A DNA stretch of 35,301 bases from Paramacrobiotus richtersi (lineage: Eukaryota; Tardigrada; Eutardigrada; Parachela; Macrobiotidae). Shown here piece by piece: positions 20,829-32,838 of this stretch (position 1 is the first letter of the stretch; each line of letters begins with the position of its first letter). The notes under the pieces were generated by a model. It saw only the letters and a program-made list of their open reading frames with translations. It was not told where the DNA came from and made no database searches. The stretch covers positions 1 through 35,301 of the forward strand of contig JAQGAU010000189.1 of NCBI GenBank assembly GCA_034698045.1. Reading direction: 5' to 3'. A program made the position numbers and the translations under genes.

Positions 20829-23800
20829 TTAGACTTGTCGCACATCGTCCAGCAGCGCCGAGGAGGACGGCACACGGCCGGGCACGCCCCCTGCCAGGGC
20901 CTCGGCACTCGTCGGCCAGGTGTTGCGCCGCTGAGTGGACTCGTACAATGCCGGCTGTAACACAGATGCACAGGGTCAATCATCATCAAATCAATGAACA
21001 ACATATAAAAAAATAATAAAGCAATAAAAAGAAAATTACAGCTTATAAAAATGCAAGAAAAATCACAAATGGACTGTAAGTGTAAATCACCGGAGAATAG
21101 TAATTAACTAAAGGATCGAAATAAAGAAACAAATAAATAGAAAGACATGAAAAATGTTATGAATATTAAAGTGAATATAAAATGAATAAAATTAAAAAAA
21201 ACCGTACTAATAAAATCACAGGAAAATAAATATATATGATAAAAAAGATTCGCTGAATAAGATAGGTAACTCAACGTCAATGAAGAATGATACATGTGAA
21301 CAAAATATTCTCGGCAAATGTGTATTACCAAGTTGCCCATCCACAGCCGTTTCAGCTCCTTCCGTCGCCAGCCGATAATGACCACCGTCAGCAGGAGGAT
21401 GGGCACGATGTAGAGCAACGCCGGCTGACCCGTGTGCATGATAATCAGCGCCACCGTCGTCACCACCAAACTCAACAGATAGGCTACAACACACAACAAC
21501 CTATTACGGCAATTTTATACATATGTAAAAAAACAATTTAAGAAAACAATAAACACAAAAATACCAAAACAATAATTATATTAAAAATATGTAATAATAA
21601 ATTACAGACTCAGAATGTTAATACAATCAATAACAATATAATATAATAAATACAATATTTATATCAATAATATATAATAATAAATTACAGATTCATAATG
21701 TTAATACATGCATAGTAAAATCATACATATGTACATTTTGTATACGGTGTTTTATTAGGATCCATTATTATTCGGTGCTCGTTCTGACAAGTGATGCGAA
21801 GTGAATAGATAAGTAGCGACTTGCAAATTAGCGGCGATATCGCACTGTTGTGACCCTTAAACAGCTGTGACATCACACCGCCCAAGGCAGCACATTTGGC
21901 TACTGTCACGCACTTGCGCAATCTTCTCACTTAATTCTTAACGTGATATAATAACAAAAAAGATGCTGAAAGCGAAAGCTGCGATTGTGATTATGACTGA
22001 ATTTATGGAAAGTGAAGGTTTTCCAATAATCATGAAAAGGACCGTGACCGTTCAGCTCAATAAGATCACCATAAATAAATCTATAATAAATTATAAAAAA
22101 TTAATAAAATTCGCAGAAAAATTGCAACACCACCAAAAAAGATCACAAAGAGAAAAGTGATCAAAATTAGCTTTAAAAAATTAACAAAATATAAATGTGG
22201 AGATAAACTAACCAAAGTATTGCGCTAAACAAATTTCCAAAATTATTTGGAAATTATATATTTTAATTTATAATATGTATTAAATTACACGTTTTAATTT
22301 ACTATATTGTAAATTAATAAATTTAATTTTCAAAAAATTAAAAAACAATAAAACAAGAAAATGAATGAAAAATATTTATGAAAAATAATAATTTAAAAAC
22401 CTAATAAAATTACAAACCTAAAAAAATCTTCGAAACTTACCGACACACCCCCAGATAAAATACACGGGCCGCGCCTGGGTGACCAGCTCAAAACTCCGCA
22501 AATACGACAGCAAAAACCCCGGCACCATGACATCCCCAAACCCCAGCAGCGAATAACTCGGCTCCTCAAACAGCTCCTCACACGGCCCCTTGCCCAGCGC
22601 AATGAGGTTATGCGGGATTTTAAACGCCGCCGGGATGACCTCCCTCGCCGCGCCCCCACTCCCGCTGTCCTTGGTGGGGTCATACCCCCCGCCGCCGGTG
22701 GCCACCTGGATCATCACCGACTGGCCGTCCTTGGTTAAGAACGGGGTGATAAACACGAAGAACACGTCGTAGATGAAGAGGAGACAGAGAAAGATGCTGC
22801 AGGCCTTGAGACTCGGGAGTTGGATGCCGGTGAGGACGCTGACCAGCAGGAAGCTCCCCAGGAGGTCCAGGAGGATCCAGCTGAAGGGGGCGTTACGGTA
22901 GACCAGCCAGACGAGCGACAGGGTCAGGCTGATGAGGAGGAGGATGACGGCGCGGATGTCGATGGACGGGCCGCAGCAGCGGTGGACTGGGCCGTCGGGG
23001 CGGCCGCAGGGGATGCTATCATGCCAAAACACCCCAGTTAGCCATAATACCAAAATTTTTAACTATATTCTTGATTGTTTTATTTATTACAATTAATTAG
23101 TATAATTATATTGTATTTTACATTGCTGAAGTATCACTAATTTTACCAAAAATGATTTTAATTATATTTTTGAATTATCGATATATAAGAAAAATATTAT
23201 ATAAAATTTAATAAAAGATGTCAATCATGATTAACAGCATTTGTATTAATATTAATTAATAATAATCGAAACATCTCAAATGAACCACGTACGAATTTAG
23301 TCAACACTCATTTTCGAAGAAGACTTCCAGGAATAGTCAGAAAAAAGATGGATAACTGAACAAAAAAAAGGAAATATAAAGCGGTACAATTTTTCCACTA
23401 ATTTCATATATAAACTGAACCACTGTCTTACCGATAAGCCAGACGGTCAGTCCAGGCCAGGAGCGGCTTGAAGCACTCGTACATGCCGGAAGTGGCGCCC
23501 AACGTGAACAGGCCAATGAAGACGAACACTGTAACAATTTTGCCGCACATAAATGACCAATTTTCTTCACAATTATGATGTACTTAAATTTAAATTTTTT
23601 AATTAAATTTTTAATTAAAATTTTTAAATTAAAATTTCAAATATTACGACAATTTTTATTTAAATTCATATAATAATCAACAAATGCGGCCAAGGCCAAC
23701 GTACCCAAATACTGGTAGAAGAAATACATGAGCACCAACAAGCCGGCCATAAACAGCGCGAAAACCACCACGGCAATCGGGCCGAAACTGACACTGGCGC

Positions 23801-26353
23801 GTTCACTGTCGTTCTCCGCTGATGCCGTCTTCCCGGTCAGCTGGGTGTCGGACGCCGTGTCCAGTGTCTCGTTCAGGCTGCGTAGATAGCCCTCCTCAAT
23901 GGACTTTAATCTGTCCAACAAAATGTATCAAAATACCATGTAAAAACATTTAAAGTACGCAAATCTGCCTACAAGAAAAATAACTTTCCCAGTGTTTCTC
24001 CAACTTGTGTATCACATTTTTACGGTTATCTTATATCTATATTACACTCAAATAAAATAGTATAAATATAAATTTAACATCATATTTTTCTAAAATTTAT
24101 TAAACAAGTAATAATAATTAAAAAAAATTAAATTAATAATAAAAATATTTAAACAAGTAACAATATTTAAATTAAAAAATATATAAATGCAATACTAATT
24201 ATACATAAAAAATATGGTGTACAAATGGAAGAGCTACCTGTGCGCTCCCGAGCGGTATGAGCCGACGGCAATCACAATCAGCGCCAGGAGGATCAAGCAA
24301 ATTCCGCTGGCATCGACGCTATAGTTTTCATCCAGGGCGTAGACGGAGATTTGCCAAGAGTTCGGCGAGGGCAGCGCCTCCAGCTCCTCCAAATGCCGGC
24401 GTTTCAGCACCAGAATGGGGAAACCGCCCGGACCTACCAGGGAGGCGTTCGGCTGACCAGGCAGAAACTGTCAATATGTATCCAATTCAAAATCGGTTGT
24501 TGCATGTTTTTTAATCGCTTTTTGCTGACTGGAGAATTTTTAACAAAAATTAATAAACTACCTTATCAACTTATCTGGTTTTTTATTTTATTATTAGCGA
24601 TCTAATCCATTAATTTAATTTTAATTTAATTATAAATTTTCTTGTAAATTTAGATAATAAATTTCCTATAAATCTAGGTTTCTTATAAATTTAAATTTCT
24701 TACAAATTTCTTATACATTTAAGTTTCTTATAAATTTAAATTTCTTATAAATTTGAATTTCTTATGAATTTCTTAAAAATTTAAGTTATAATTTTAATTT
24801 CAGTTATACATTTTGGTATTTAATTTAATTTTTTTATTAAATCTAAAATTTAGAATTTTTATTTTATTTAATTTTTCAGTCCAACTTTTCCTCATAACAG
24901 TATTTCATCTGCTGTTTTTTTCTGCACTTTTTACAATGTTTTATATCTTATTGTTCTTTCTGTCAGCAATAAACAAGCTGGAATTCTAATAGCTGCGTCA
25001 AAACCAGAACCGGAAACGTCAACAAAATTCTCCAAAAACATCAACAAAAAATTCCCCAACGGCTGTAAAGAAATGCGATTACGGCGCTGTAATCAACTAT
25101 TTTCACCGGCTATTTGTTGTTGTTCTGGGAAAACCGGTCGAAAAGCCGATTAATGCTTGTTGTCGTTATGTAACGACATGCCGGCAGCTACAGCCGTGAC
25201 AAACACAAATATTGACAACATAACGCTGTAACGGTCTCTTACCACGCGGGTACTACCGATGAGTAATCCCCGAGCGCCCTGCCGTTCCGCCGCCATTCCC
25301 TGATCATAGGCCGTGCAGTTGGAGCGCAGGGCGGCGATGAAGGTGCCGGGGATATCGGGGCGGGTGGCGTCGTTGCACAGGTCGATGTTGTTCATCAATT
25401 TGAACGGGATCCATTCCTGCACGCAAATCAATTCCAAATAAATATAAACTAAGGAGTGGTCATAAATAGCTATCAAGTATCAACGATCATCATCAATGGA
25501 TAAACACTAACGAATAATACATTAATTAATTATATTCAATATCAATTATATTAAATATCACACTACCAAGCTAAACACTCAAATGCAAATAAAGAACAAC
25601 AGCAAGACAAACCCGGAAAGAATTACTGTTCATTTTTTTAAATTATTATTTTTTGTTAATATTTTTTATTTTTTGAATTTATTAATCATTTTTTTTAATT
25701 ATTTTCTTTTATTTTTCAAATCCATAATAAAGAAAAACAGCAATACAAAACTGGAATGATTATTGGTAAATTTGCTAATTATTATTTTTTGTTAATATTT
25801 TTTATTTTTTTTAATAATTTCTTAATTAATTGTTTTAATTTTTTAATTAATTCAATAATAGTAGATAAGTCTATAAGCGAAAATCTTTCCGGTAGAGCGT
25901 CAAAAATTCACACTGACCTGTTGTTCGGTAGGCAGGCGGGAGAGATGGGGATTATACGCCGCGCAGTACGAGACGAAATGGCGTGTCTGTCCCGGTAGTG
26001 CGGGCGCTCCGGATGTGGCGATTGAGCCGGCCGTGGCGTCCCGCCGTAGCTGTTCTTCCGGGATGGCGGTGTAGCTGATGTTGACGATGGCCGCATCACC
26101 TTTCGCCTAACACATACAGCAAACTTACCAACAACATCTGAGAACATCTTCCTTTTTTTAACAGTAGCTAACTTCAAAAGTACGGTCAAAGTAAATGCAC
26201 AGATGGACAGGAAAAATTGGTCAATAATACGGGGTCGCCAGGACAACCGCCCTGGTACACTGACAAGGTAGCCGTCTGTTTTACCTGGTCAGGCATCTGT
26301 GACAGCGCGACCAACAGGCACAACACCAAGCGGGCGCATCCTGCCTTCGACAT
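20829..26353 (-). CDS. SPPL2: Signal peptide peptidase-like 2 protease, minus-strand copy (intact)
   Basis: Paralogue of the plus-strand SPPL2 with the same nine-exon structure. Exons in reading order: 26353-26285, 26106-25918, 25416-25243, 24467-24238, 23910-23705, 23528-23432, 23015-22441, 21483-21329, 20954-20829; 606 residues plus TAA. All introns are GT/AG, including GTAAGT after exon 7, which the plus copy has lost. Signal peptide starting MSKAGCAR; PA-like luminal domain; nine membrane segments; catalytic Asp in IYDVFFVF (about D405) and LLGFGD (about D483); PAL about 534-536. In exon 7 I count roughly 23 differences in 191 residues between the copies, mostly conservative. Exon 5 is 12 nt shorter than in the plus copy. 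The C-terminus differs: a four-residue PGRV insertion and a longer end (RQV). Judged the functional or at least undamaged copy. Confidence 0.95.
24640..24790. repeat. AT-rich minisatellite in SPPL2(-) intron 3
   Basis: Repeats of TTTCTTATAAATTTAA and close variants, about 17-25 bp apart, on the plus strand. The paralogous intron on the plus strand has an unrelated repeat instead, so the two introns were rearranged after duplication. Confidence 0.75.
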
Positions 26354-28286
26354 GGATCAGATGGCTCCGCGATATCCTCGGTCCTGTTTATCGCAACAAC
26401 AACAATTTCCACTACAAAATGGACCTCCCTTGCTTCAGATGTAATCACGCCCACATTCAGATCACTGACAATCCTACAGGAAGATGAAACCGTCATTAAT
26501 AACCAGGGAAAAATAACACAAAATAAATCGGAAATAAACTGCCTTATTTGTGGTTTGCTATTCTACTGCGGTGGTAAAGAAAACAGCCGCGCCAATAGTA
26601 GCGAACAAAACGCTTGACTGCCTGAGGCTGTTCATACGCTTCCGTACGTAACGCATTCTGTAATACTACACCACTATGATGCTTTCCCTTTCAGTCTTTG
26701 TATATACCAAAAATTACTAGTTTTGGATTGTGATGTAATTACCGCCGTCGCTGTACCATAAAAATGTTATGATGACAACTTTCTTCGCCGCGGAGCAATT
26801 TGGCAAAAAGAGGGGAGATTACAAGTTGGTTTTTATCGACAACACGAGACACTCGTATACCCAACAGAAATCTAATCATATCATCCTGTCACATTTGTCA
26901 AGTAAGGAAAACGTACAAGTGTATGTTTAGACTGGACTAATCACGTGACCCGGAGTGCAAGATCGAAGAATCAGCAAAAGAGTCCAGATTCGGGAAATCT
27001 CCCGTGATGACTCACCTAACGCTTCCCGTTGTTCCCCACGCATGAAATACCACCACTTAACGAAAATTACCACAATATAATCGATTAAGTGAGAAATCAG
27101 AATACGACAGATGATTCAGTTTGAAGAATTCGCGTCAGACTGAAGAGATCTAGACGATTAGGTTGGGACTATCATGTGCATGTCGTGTGCACCAGCAGAG
27201 AAATTGCTGCTTCTTCCCAATCTGTCTATCCGAATGGAATAGCACTTTTATCAGTAATGAAACACAGTTATTAGAGAATCACACCCAAAGGAAGAAGATT
27301 CACCATTCTGCTGATGTCTGGTCTGGTTAATAAGCAAACTGGAGTCCTTGACAAAAATCAGGAATGGACTGGCTGCACGCATCCCATAGAGAATCTGTAG
27401 CCGTCAACCGCCCAGATATGACGTTCTATTTGCTGACCCATCTCCTTAGCTATGCGCCCGCCTGGTGGTGGTGTTTAATGGGGCATTTGCCCCCCTTCCC
27501 TAGGGAGAAATGTAATTTTGTACACTAAACAAACTGCTAAACTGCTAAACATTTAATAAAACAATGGCGCGTGTTCAATAATTTGATAATTAAGTTTACA
27601 GGAAACGGGCGGGAGTGTGAAAAAGATGGACGGTTCCGGGCGTACTTAACGTAACCGTCGCCCGATGAGCAAAAGAAGAATGCTACCGCTCTCGGACGGC
27701 GTCTATCTTTAGAGAAGACGGTTTTCTGCGAATCTGCTCACAATTCATCGTGACCATAGACTTCATGCGTCCGTACCGTGGGCGGGCGGAAAATAACTTA
27801 CTTGTACCGGAAGTAAATTTGCTCCTAGACACACATGCTAAGAAGGCTATGTTCAGCGTACTGTAAGGCTCGGTTTATGGCAATGTCTAAACACTGGGTG
27901 AAGGGGGAATGAACAGGGAGATTTGTTTAACATATTTAAGGGGGCTACTCATCCCAGAAATGTGAGGGAACTATTTTGTGCTCACCTAACGGATTCCAAG
28001 TTCTTTCGCCTGACTCGGAACTGTTCGAACTCGGCCAAACCCAGCAGTACTGCAGTGTTGGGCGGTTGGTAACCGTACGGAAATCTCTGTCGGTTATGCA
28101 ACGGTTCCGGTTTTTTTGGCCTACGGCTCGCCCTATTTTTAGCCGCATAAAGTCTATTATTATGATATCCTACGCCGTACTCTTTACAAAAAAATTCTTC
28201 CCGATTCCTAGCTGCACCAGTTTAAAAAATATGAATGCAATGGTTTGAAATTTTTTAACTGATCTGGTTAGTTTTCTCAGTTGAAA
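26354..28286. other. Spacer between SPPL2(-) and the U-box gene
   Basis: 1.9 kb, with the two genes pointing away from each other. It should contain both promoters. Composition is balanced, unlike the AT-rich introns. Two minus-strand stretches ending in donor-like sequence (TTAG/GTGAGT near 27011-27023 and TTAG/GTGAGC near 27977-27989) might be untranslated exons. A minus-strand stretch at about 27370-27460 has a weak likeness to a SNARE motif. No gene is supported. Confidence 0.4.
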
Positions 28287-30255
28287 ATGCCATTGATAAT
28301 GATTTGTGCGCGTAAGTATAGTTGTAGACCGAGGCTTCTGGTCCTGCCATGGCTGCATCGTTGGACTCTGTTCCGTATAACAACTCGAAAAGCTCATAGA
28401 GGTGTATTTTGTTTAGTTAGCGGCACAACTCCAAAACAGCCAGCGGTGTCGCCCGTTTCCTGGGATGTCTTCGAACGCTGCCTGATTGAAGAGTACATCG
28501 AGCAGCACGGGACGGATCCCGTCAACGGACTGCCTCTCACCCAAGAACAACTGATTGTCATCCAAAGTAACTTAAGTAAGAGTCAATACTCGAAGGATTG
28601 AAAACAATGCTTGAACCAGTGTATTCCAGGCACCATGCCACCTGAAGCCCACGCTTCACCGACTGAAATGGTATGCTTTACGCTTTTGTGAAACTGAATG
28701 ATTGACAGCAGTTAGGTTGCAATCGTACCCATTTCTGTGTTATTCAGGGGATTCGTACGGGTGTTCAGCTACCAATACAAGAGGATAATGCACCAACACG
28801 GGATAACCTAGACGCCAGCGCATTACACCCGTCTGACACTGTTCTTGATCAGTCTGATATTTCTCCCCATCGTTCCAGCGTCGATGGGTCCCGGAAAAGA
28901 AAGCAATGCGAAGGTCAGTCGTTCCATCGGTTTCTGGATATTTCAGTATGGAAAAGTGATCTTCTGGGACAATTAATTTGTGCGAATCTGTTAAGGAATA
29001 ATGTTACTTAATATATTAAAACTATGCTGTTGGCCTGCATACGTAATGATTGATATCTGTCCCATGCGTTCCCTTTGTAGTCTTCTAATCTTGTCGTTTC
29101 AGAGCCCGATATTATGCTGACCAGTTCTCGTGATGATTATCTGGGGATGGATAGCCCTGGGGCGAGGAAAGAAGGGGATGAAATCAAGGGGCGTCTTCAA
29201 TTAGCGAAACATGATGAATTGTCAGACTTGGTGAGTTATGGTTACGGACACGTCGTGTGCAGAATCGGCCGACGCTACGTTGCGCTTGCCCCCCTGAAAC
29301 GTCTCGAATAGCTTCGGAGGGCAAAACCAGTGTAAAAATTTCGGCTTTCGAAAGCATGTTGAGACATCTGCAGGAAATTATCTGGTTTGAATTCTCTAAT
29401 AATTCGTGATGTTGCGTGGGTGGTCACCTGGAAAACGTCCTGATTCTTTTTGCTGCGAACTGTAATGCACGGCTTGGTTTTGCAGGAGGACTTCAAGCAA
29501 GATTCTGGAACTCCTACTGAACACGAAAACAGTGTAAAAACGATGGAGGACGAGTCGTGTTACGGTACGGATGGGAAGAAATCCGCGTCCACCAACCAGG
29601 GAATCTCCAGCAGCGACACCAGCCCGAATAAAGATGTAGCTACCATTCAGGTTTGCTTCATAGAGTTCTTTGTTAACCAGATGTCTTCGCTTGTCGTATG
29701 GCGCATTGAGAACGCAAATCACCTCATTAGCCACACCTTTTTCAAACACGGGTCTCTTTTATCGTGTCGCATTCTTTGATTGCGTGCGCAGAAGGGTTTG
29801 CATAATGTTTTCAGGCGGATAGCTAGCATGGTGGAGTTGGAACCGATCGCAATGACTTGCAAGGATCCGGCCCGATGACTCGGACAAAGAAGTTGTCTGG
29901 TACTGTAAGTTGTTTAGTCTAATATATAGTTTAATATCCGGAAAGGAGAGAAGTATTGAGTGGTTGAGAGGTCTACACGAGAAGTTGTTGAAAAACGAAC
30001 AGGTAGAAGAAACAAAGTATGCTTGCTATCGGTCGCTTATTACGCATCAATTTGTAGACACTTGCTAATACTGTTTCCAATGAGCCATGCAGCGATTCAA
30101 CCGTCCTGCAGATGGTGGAACAACCTGCTGACCGCGTCATAGCTGAAAGGATGCTGGTTCGATGCACAGAAGATGGAAAGGCAAAAGCGTTTGCATCTTC
30201 ACTTGCACCTATTGTAAAGTCTCATGCAGTCCTTTTTCGGCTTAAAGCCATTTGA
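28287..30255 (+). CDS. Protein with Prp19-type U-box and disordered tail (no coiled coil or WD40)
   Basis: Probable E3-ubiquitin-ligase-type protein. Exons: 28287-28311, 28417-28566, 28630-28670, 28748-28913, 29103-29230, 29486-29650, all GT/AG with matching phases. The end is uncertain: either a final exon 29792-29878 (TGA; 253 residues in all) or exons 29827-29904 and 30058-30255 (TGA; 316 residues), both phase-compatible. The U-box (about residues 5-58) matches Prp19: VSPVSWDVFER, LIEEYIEQHGTDPVNGLPL and QEQLIVI align without gaps to human PRPF19's first 55 residues. After it the protein is Ser/Asp/Glu/Thr-rich, apparently disordered, with a basic RKRK (about 121-124) that could be a nuclear signal. 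Prp19's coiled coil and WD40 propeller are absent and the following genes are unrelated, so this is a derived or truncated paralogue rather than the spliceosomal Prp19. The start could also be the second ATG, four codons in. Confidence 0.75.
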
Positions 30256-30407
30256 TTGGGACTGGTTTTTACGTTGTGGTACCTGGTAAACCTCCCCTTT
30301 TACACGATAGATCTCGATTAGTATGACTCCTACAATTGTATTTCCGGAAGCCATAAAAGTAGTTTCGGCAAACTACGGTATGACTGATGCAACATTGCAC
30401 TGTACAG

Positions 30408-30416
30408 TATATAAAG
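30408..30416 (+). promoter_or_regulatory. TATA box of the small secreted-protein gene
   Basis: TATATAAAG lies 90 bases before the ATG at 30506, which would leave a 5' UTR of about 60 bases. None of the housekeeping genes in the window shows such a clear TATA box. Confidence 0.55.
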
Positions 30417-30505
30417 ACTTTACAGTTCACATATAACCTACCATGTTATCTCGGGCATGCCAGGTGTAGGTTTCTATCATTCGTAACAGCTTTTCTCATT
30501 TCATA

Positions 30506-31726
30506 ATGAGATCAATGTATAGCACGTAAGTCCAATTATTAGTACAACCGCTAACCATGTTCAGTATTCGCACTGCACGTAACGCCCGTGAAACGCGCAT
30601 TATCTGTTTTTCTCGTATAGATTTCTTGTCTTGGCTTTGGCGGCCGCGTGGGTCTGGGCAGATAGAGCGGACGACTTGTTCGTGCCAGCTGATGCTGCTG
30701 CAAGGAGAGCCGTTGATGCGGTGCGTAATTTATACCAAAGTTATGGATGTGTACCGTATTTCTTTACGTATTGTCATGAATACTTCGAAGTACTGGCGAA
30801 GTCACAACAGCCACGCATCTGTAAGCCTTGCATTAGCCTTCATTATTGTTTATTATAACCAGAACATAAATGAGCAGTATCCAGAAATCCGTACAGCAAT
30901 CCGTTTGTGCGCGCAACGTCCGACTGTTGCGCAACAGTGGCGAAAAGTTATTTGAGAAGGAAATATGTTTGAACTTTTCGCCGCGTCTGTGCAGCCCGAA
31001 GTTGCGCGCATAAATAAGTTTTTGGATACTGTTTCCAATTTTCTGGCTATTATATGTAAACAACAACGGAGACAAGTGCAAATCTTACATGTATACGGCC
31101 GTTGTGGTTTCGCAATACTTCGGACAACATGCAGAATTTCCCCTTGAGTCTATCGAGGGTCGTAATAGTGGTTTGTCATGATGCCTGCGGTGCCTGAAGG
31201 TAGTGAAAACTCGACACCTGGTAGACCTGTTAGCCAGCACAATTTGTTCTCAACATAAGCGAGCTTAGTACCAGTGTTTCAATAGGCAATCAGAATTACC
31301 AATTATACAGTACATATCTGAAAACAATTGGCGGGGCATTTTAGGTGTCCAGAGACATCATTGCACAGGCGAACCTGAACAGGAACACCAGACTGATCGC
31401 CAAGCGATATACTTCCAGTCGGGAAAGGAACGGCGCCACATCATACCTGATCACAGTTGAGTTACTGCATGGGAGTTTATGCCATCATTTCAGCCTTTGG
31501 TTTGTTGTAGATCGGCACGGACCCGCCCAGATACAGGATTGATGCTGTTGTCATCAAACGCGCGGACGGCCAGTACGAGCTAGAAAGCGTGGGCAAGGTG
31601 CTCCCGGAGCAGGCACTCCAACGAACTGAACCTGAAGATGGCTTCTTTACCTCGTTGTTAAAGAAAGCAGCGGGGGTGGTTGGTAGTTTAATCATGGCAG
31701 TAGGGGGCTTAATGACCGGAAAGTGA
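30506..31726 (+). CDS. Small secreted protein, family not recognised (possibly cystatin-like)
   Basis: Four-exon model: 30506-30525, 30621-30720, 31345-31455, 31511-31726; 148 residues plus TGA. Donors are GTAAGT, GTGCGT and GTTGAG; acceptors all end in TAG; phases 2, 0, 0 join cleanly. Exon 1 joins to exon 2 to give a textbook signal peptide, MRSMYSTFLVLALAAAWVWA, with likely cleavage after VWA. The mature part has no cysteine. It starts acidic, has an Ala/Arg-rich probable helix (AAARRAVDAVSRDII), then a likely beta region (NGATSYLITI, YRIDAVVIKR, QYELESV), and ends in a Gly/Leu-rich amphipathic or hydrophobic segment (LLKKAAGVVGSLIMAVGG). The helix-then-strand order with NG before a Tyr-containing strand recalls the cystatin fold, but the QxVxG motif is missing, so this is only a suggestion. 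A TATA box lies upstream. Confidence 0.6.
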
Positions 31727-32838
31727 TATGCAAACAGTGTATACCGCGTTTCCGTTTACCATGTTATCTGCACCAAGTCGTGGTGGTGTGTTGTGCAAAC
31801 TTAATTTGCCGATGAAAATCTGTGCTGGATTTTCGTAGATGTTGGCGTATTATACTGCATATGCGGAGTTTTTAAGTCTTTTTGTGCGTATAACAGGCTG
31901 GGACTAAAATTCTCAAAAACGTTCGATGCATTAGAGTGAACCGCTTCGAACGCGTGAGCCGGTGACCCCGAAAAAGTGTATCAAAAATGTAGCGTTCAAC
32001 AACGTGATTGTGGTTGACTGTGGTTCTGATTACCGGTGGAATTTGTGGTTACCTGTGGTCGACCGCGTTTCTGTGGTGGAGTGGGATTGACAAATCGGGG
32101 TTGAACACTTAGTGTTGTCAAACTTGCATCAAGCACGCACTGGAGCACGTAAACCACATGAGAAAGCTGTTGCGGAAAGTTAAAAAAAATAACTTTTATT
32201 GGCAAAAGCTGCAGCGACAAAAGGACACTCGCGCACCACAGAGTCATAGACACAATGTCATGTACAAAGAGCCGGAAATACGGTAGAAAAGGGATCTCGT
32301 GACACTAAGGTAACCATGCATTATTGGTAAGAAATTCGTTTTTTGTATTAAAGGCTTTGGACGTTAAGTTTTAGTCCGTTTACTTTGCAATTATGAAAGC
32401 ACGCGGTAGCCAGTTTGCAATTGCTCATGTAAAATCCCTCCCGCCGGGATTTCCTTCCGCTTTTTTCCCCAAAATTTTTCACGCTTTTCGTCCGCAAAAC
32501 TTTCCTCCCGCCGGAACTGCCTCTCGCTTTCCGTGATTGGCGTATGGCCGGGCATGTGTAACGGTGTGGCCTACGACCGCCCGCATATGGCAGATGTTAT
32601 TACCCGTGTATTAGCTGACCATTTTTAGCTTACGCCCGCCTACCGGCGGCATTAACGTAACATTTCTTTAGGTAAACCGTAATAATGTGCAATTCCTGAT
32701 TTTGCAAGTTAATTCTCCCAGCTGTTTGAACTGAATTAGCTTGCAGAAAGTTGTAAAATCTCCCTCATGGCGTGATCAATCGCCACAAAATGGTCCGAAT
32801 ATTTTAGCAACATATAGCATAATCAAACACTCGATATC
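31727..32838. other. Spacer upstream of huntingtin
   Basis: 1.1 kb containing the 3' end of the small secreted gene and the huntingtin promoter. The block CTCCCGCCGG occurs twice (about 32438 and 32507) within similar surroundings (TTTCC..CGCTTT and ACTTTCCTCCCG), and a related CGCCCGCCTACCGGCGG lies near 32634; these might be promoter elements. No TATA box or gene is supported. An 85-codon minus-strand open frame (32253-31996) has no recognisable features. Confidence 0.4.

Noticed and set aside
22820-23041. Plus-strand open frame rich in Asp/Glu/Gln
   Set aside because: Antisense shadow of SPPL2(-) exon 7.
30965-31105. Possible extra exon of the small secreted gene (acceptor near 31006, 81 nt to a GTGCAA donor)
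   Set aside because: It is phase-compatible and open, but the donor is weak and its insertion would interrupt the continuous predicted helix across the join at 30720/31345.
31996-32253. 85-codon minus-strand open frame with a hydrophobic start
   Set aside because: No family likeness, no clear splice or promoter context, and it overlaps the region before huntingtin; probably chance.
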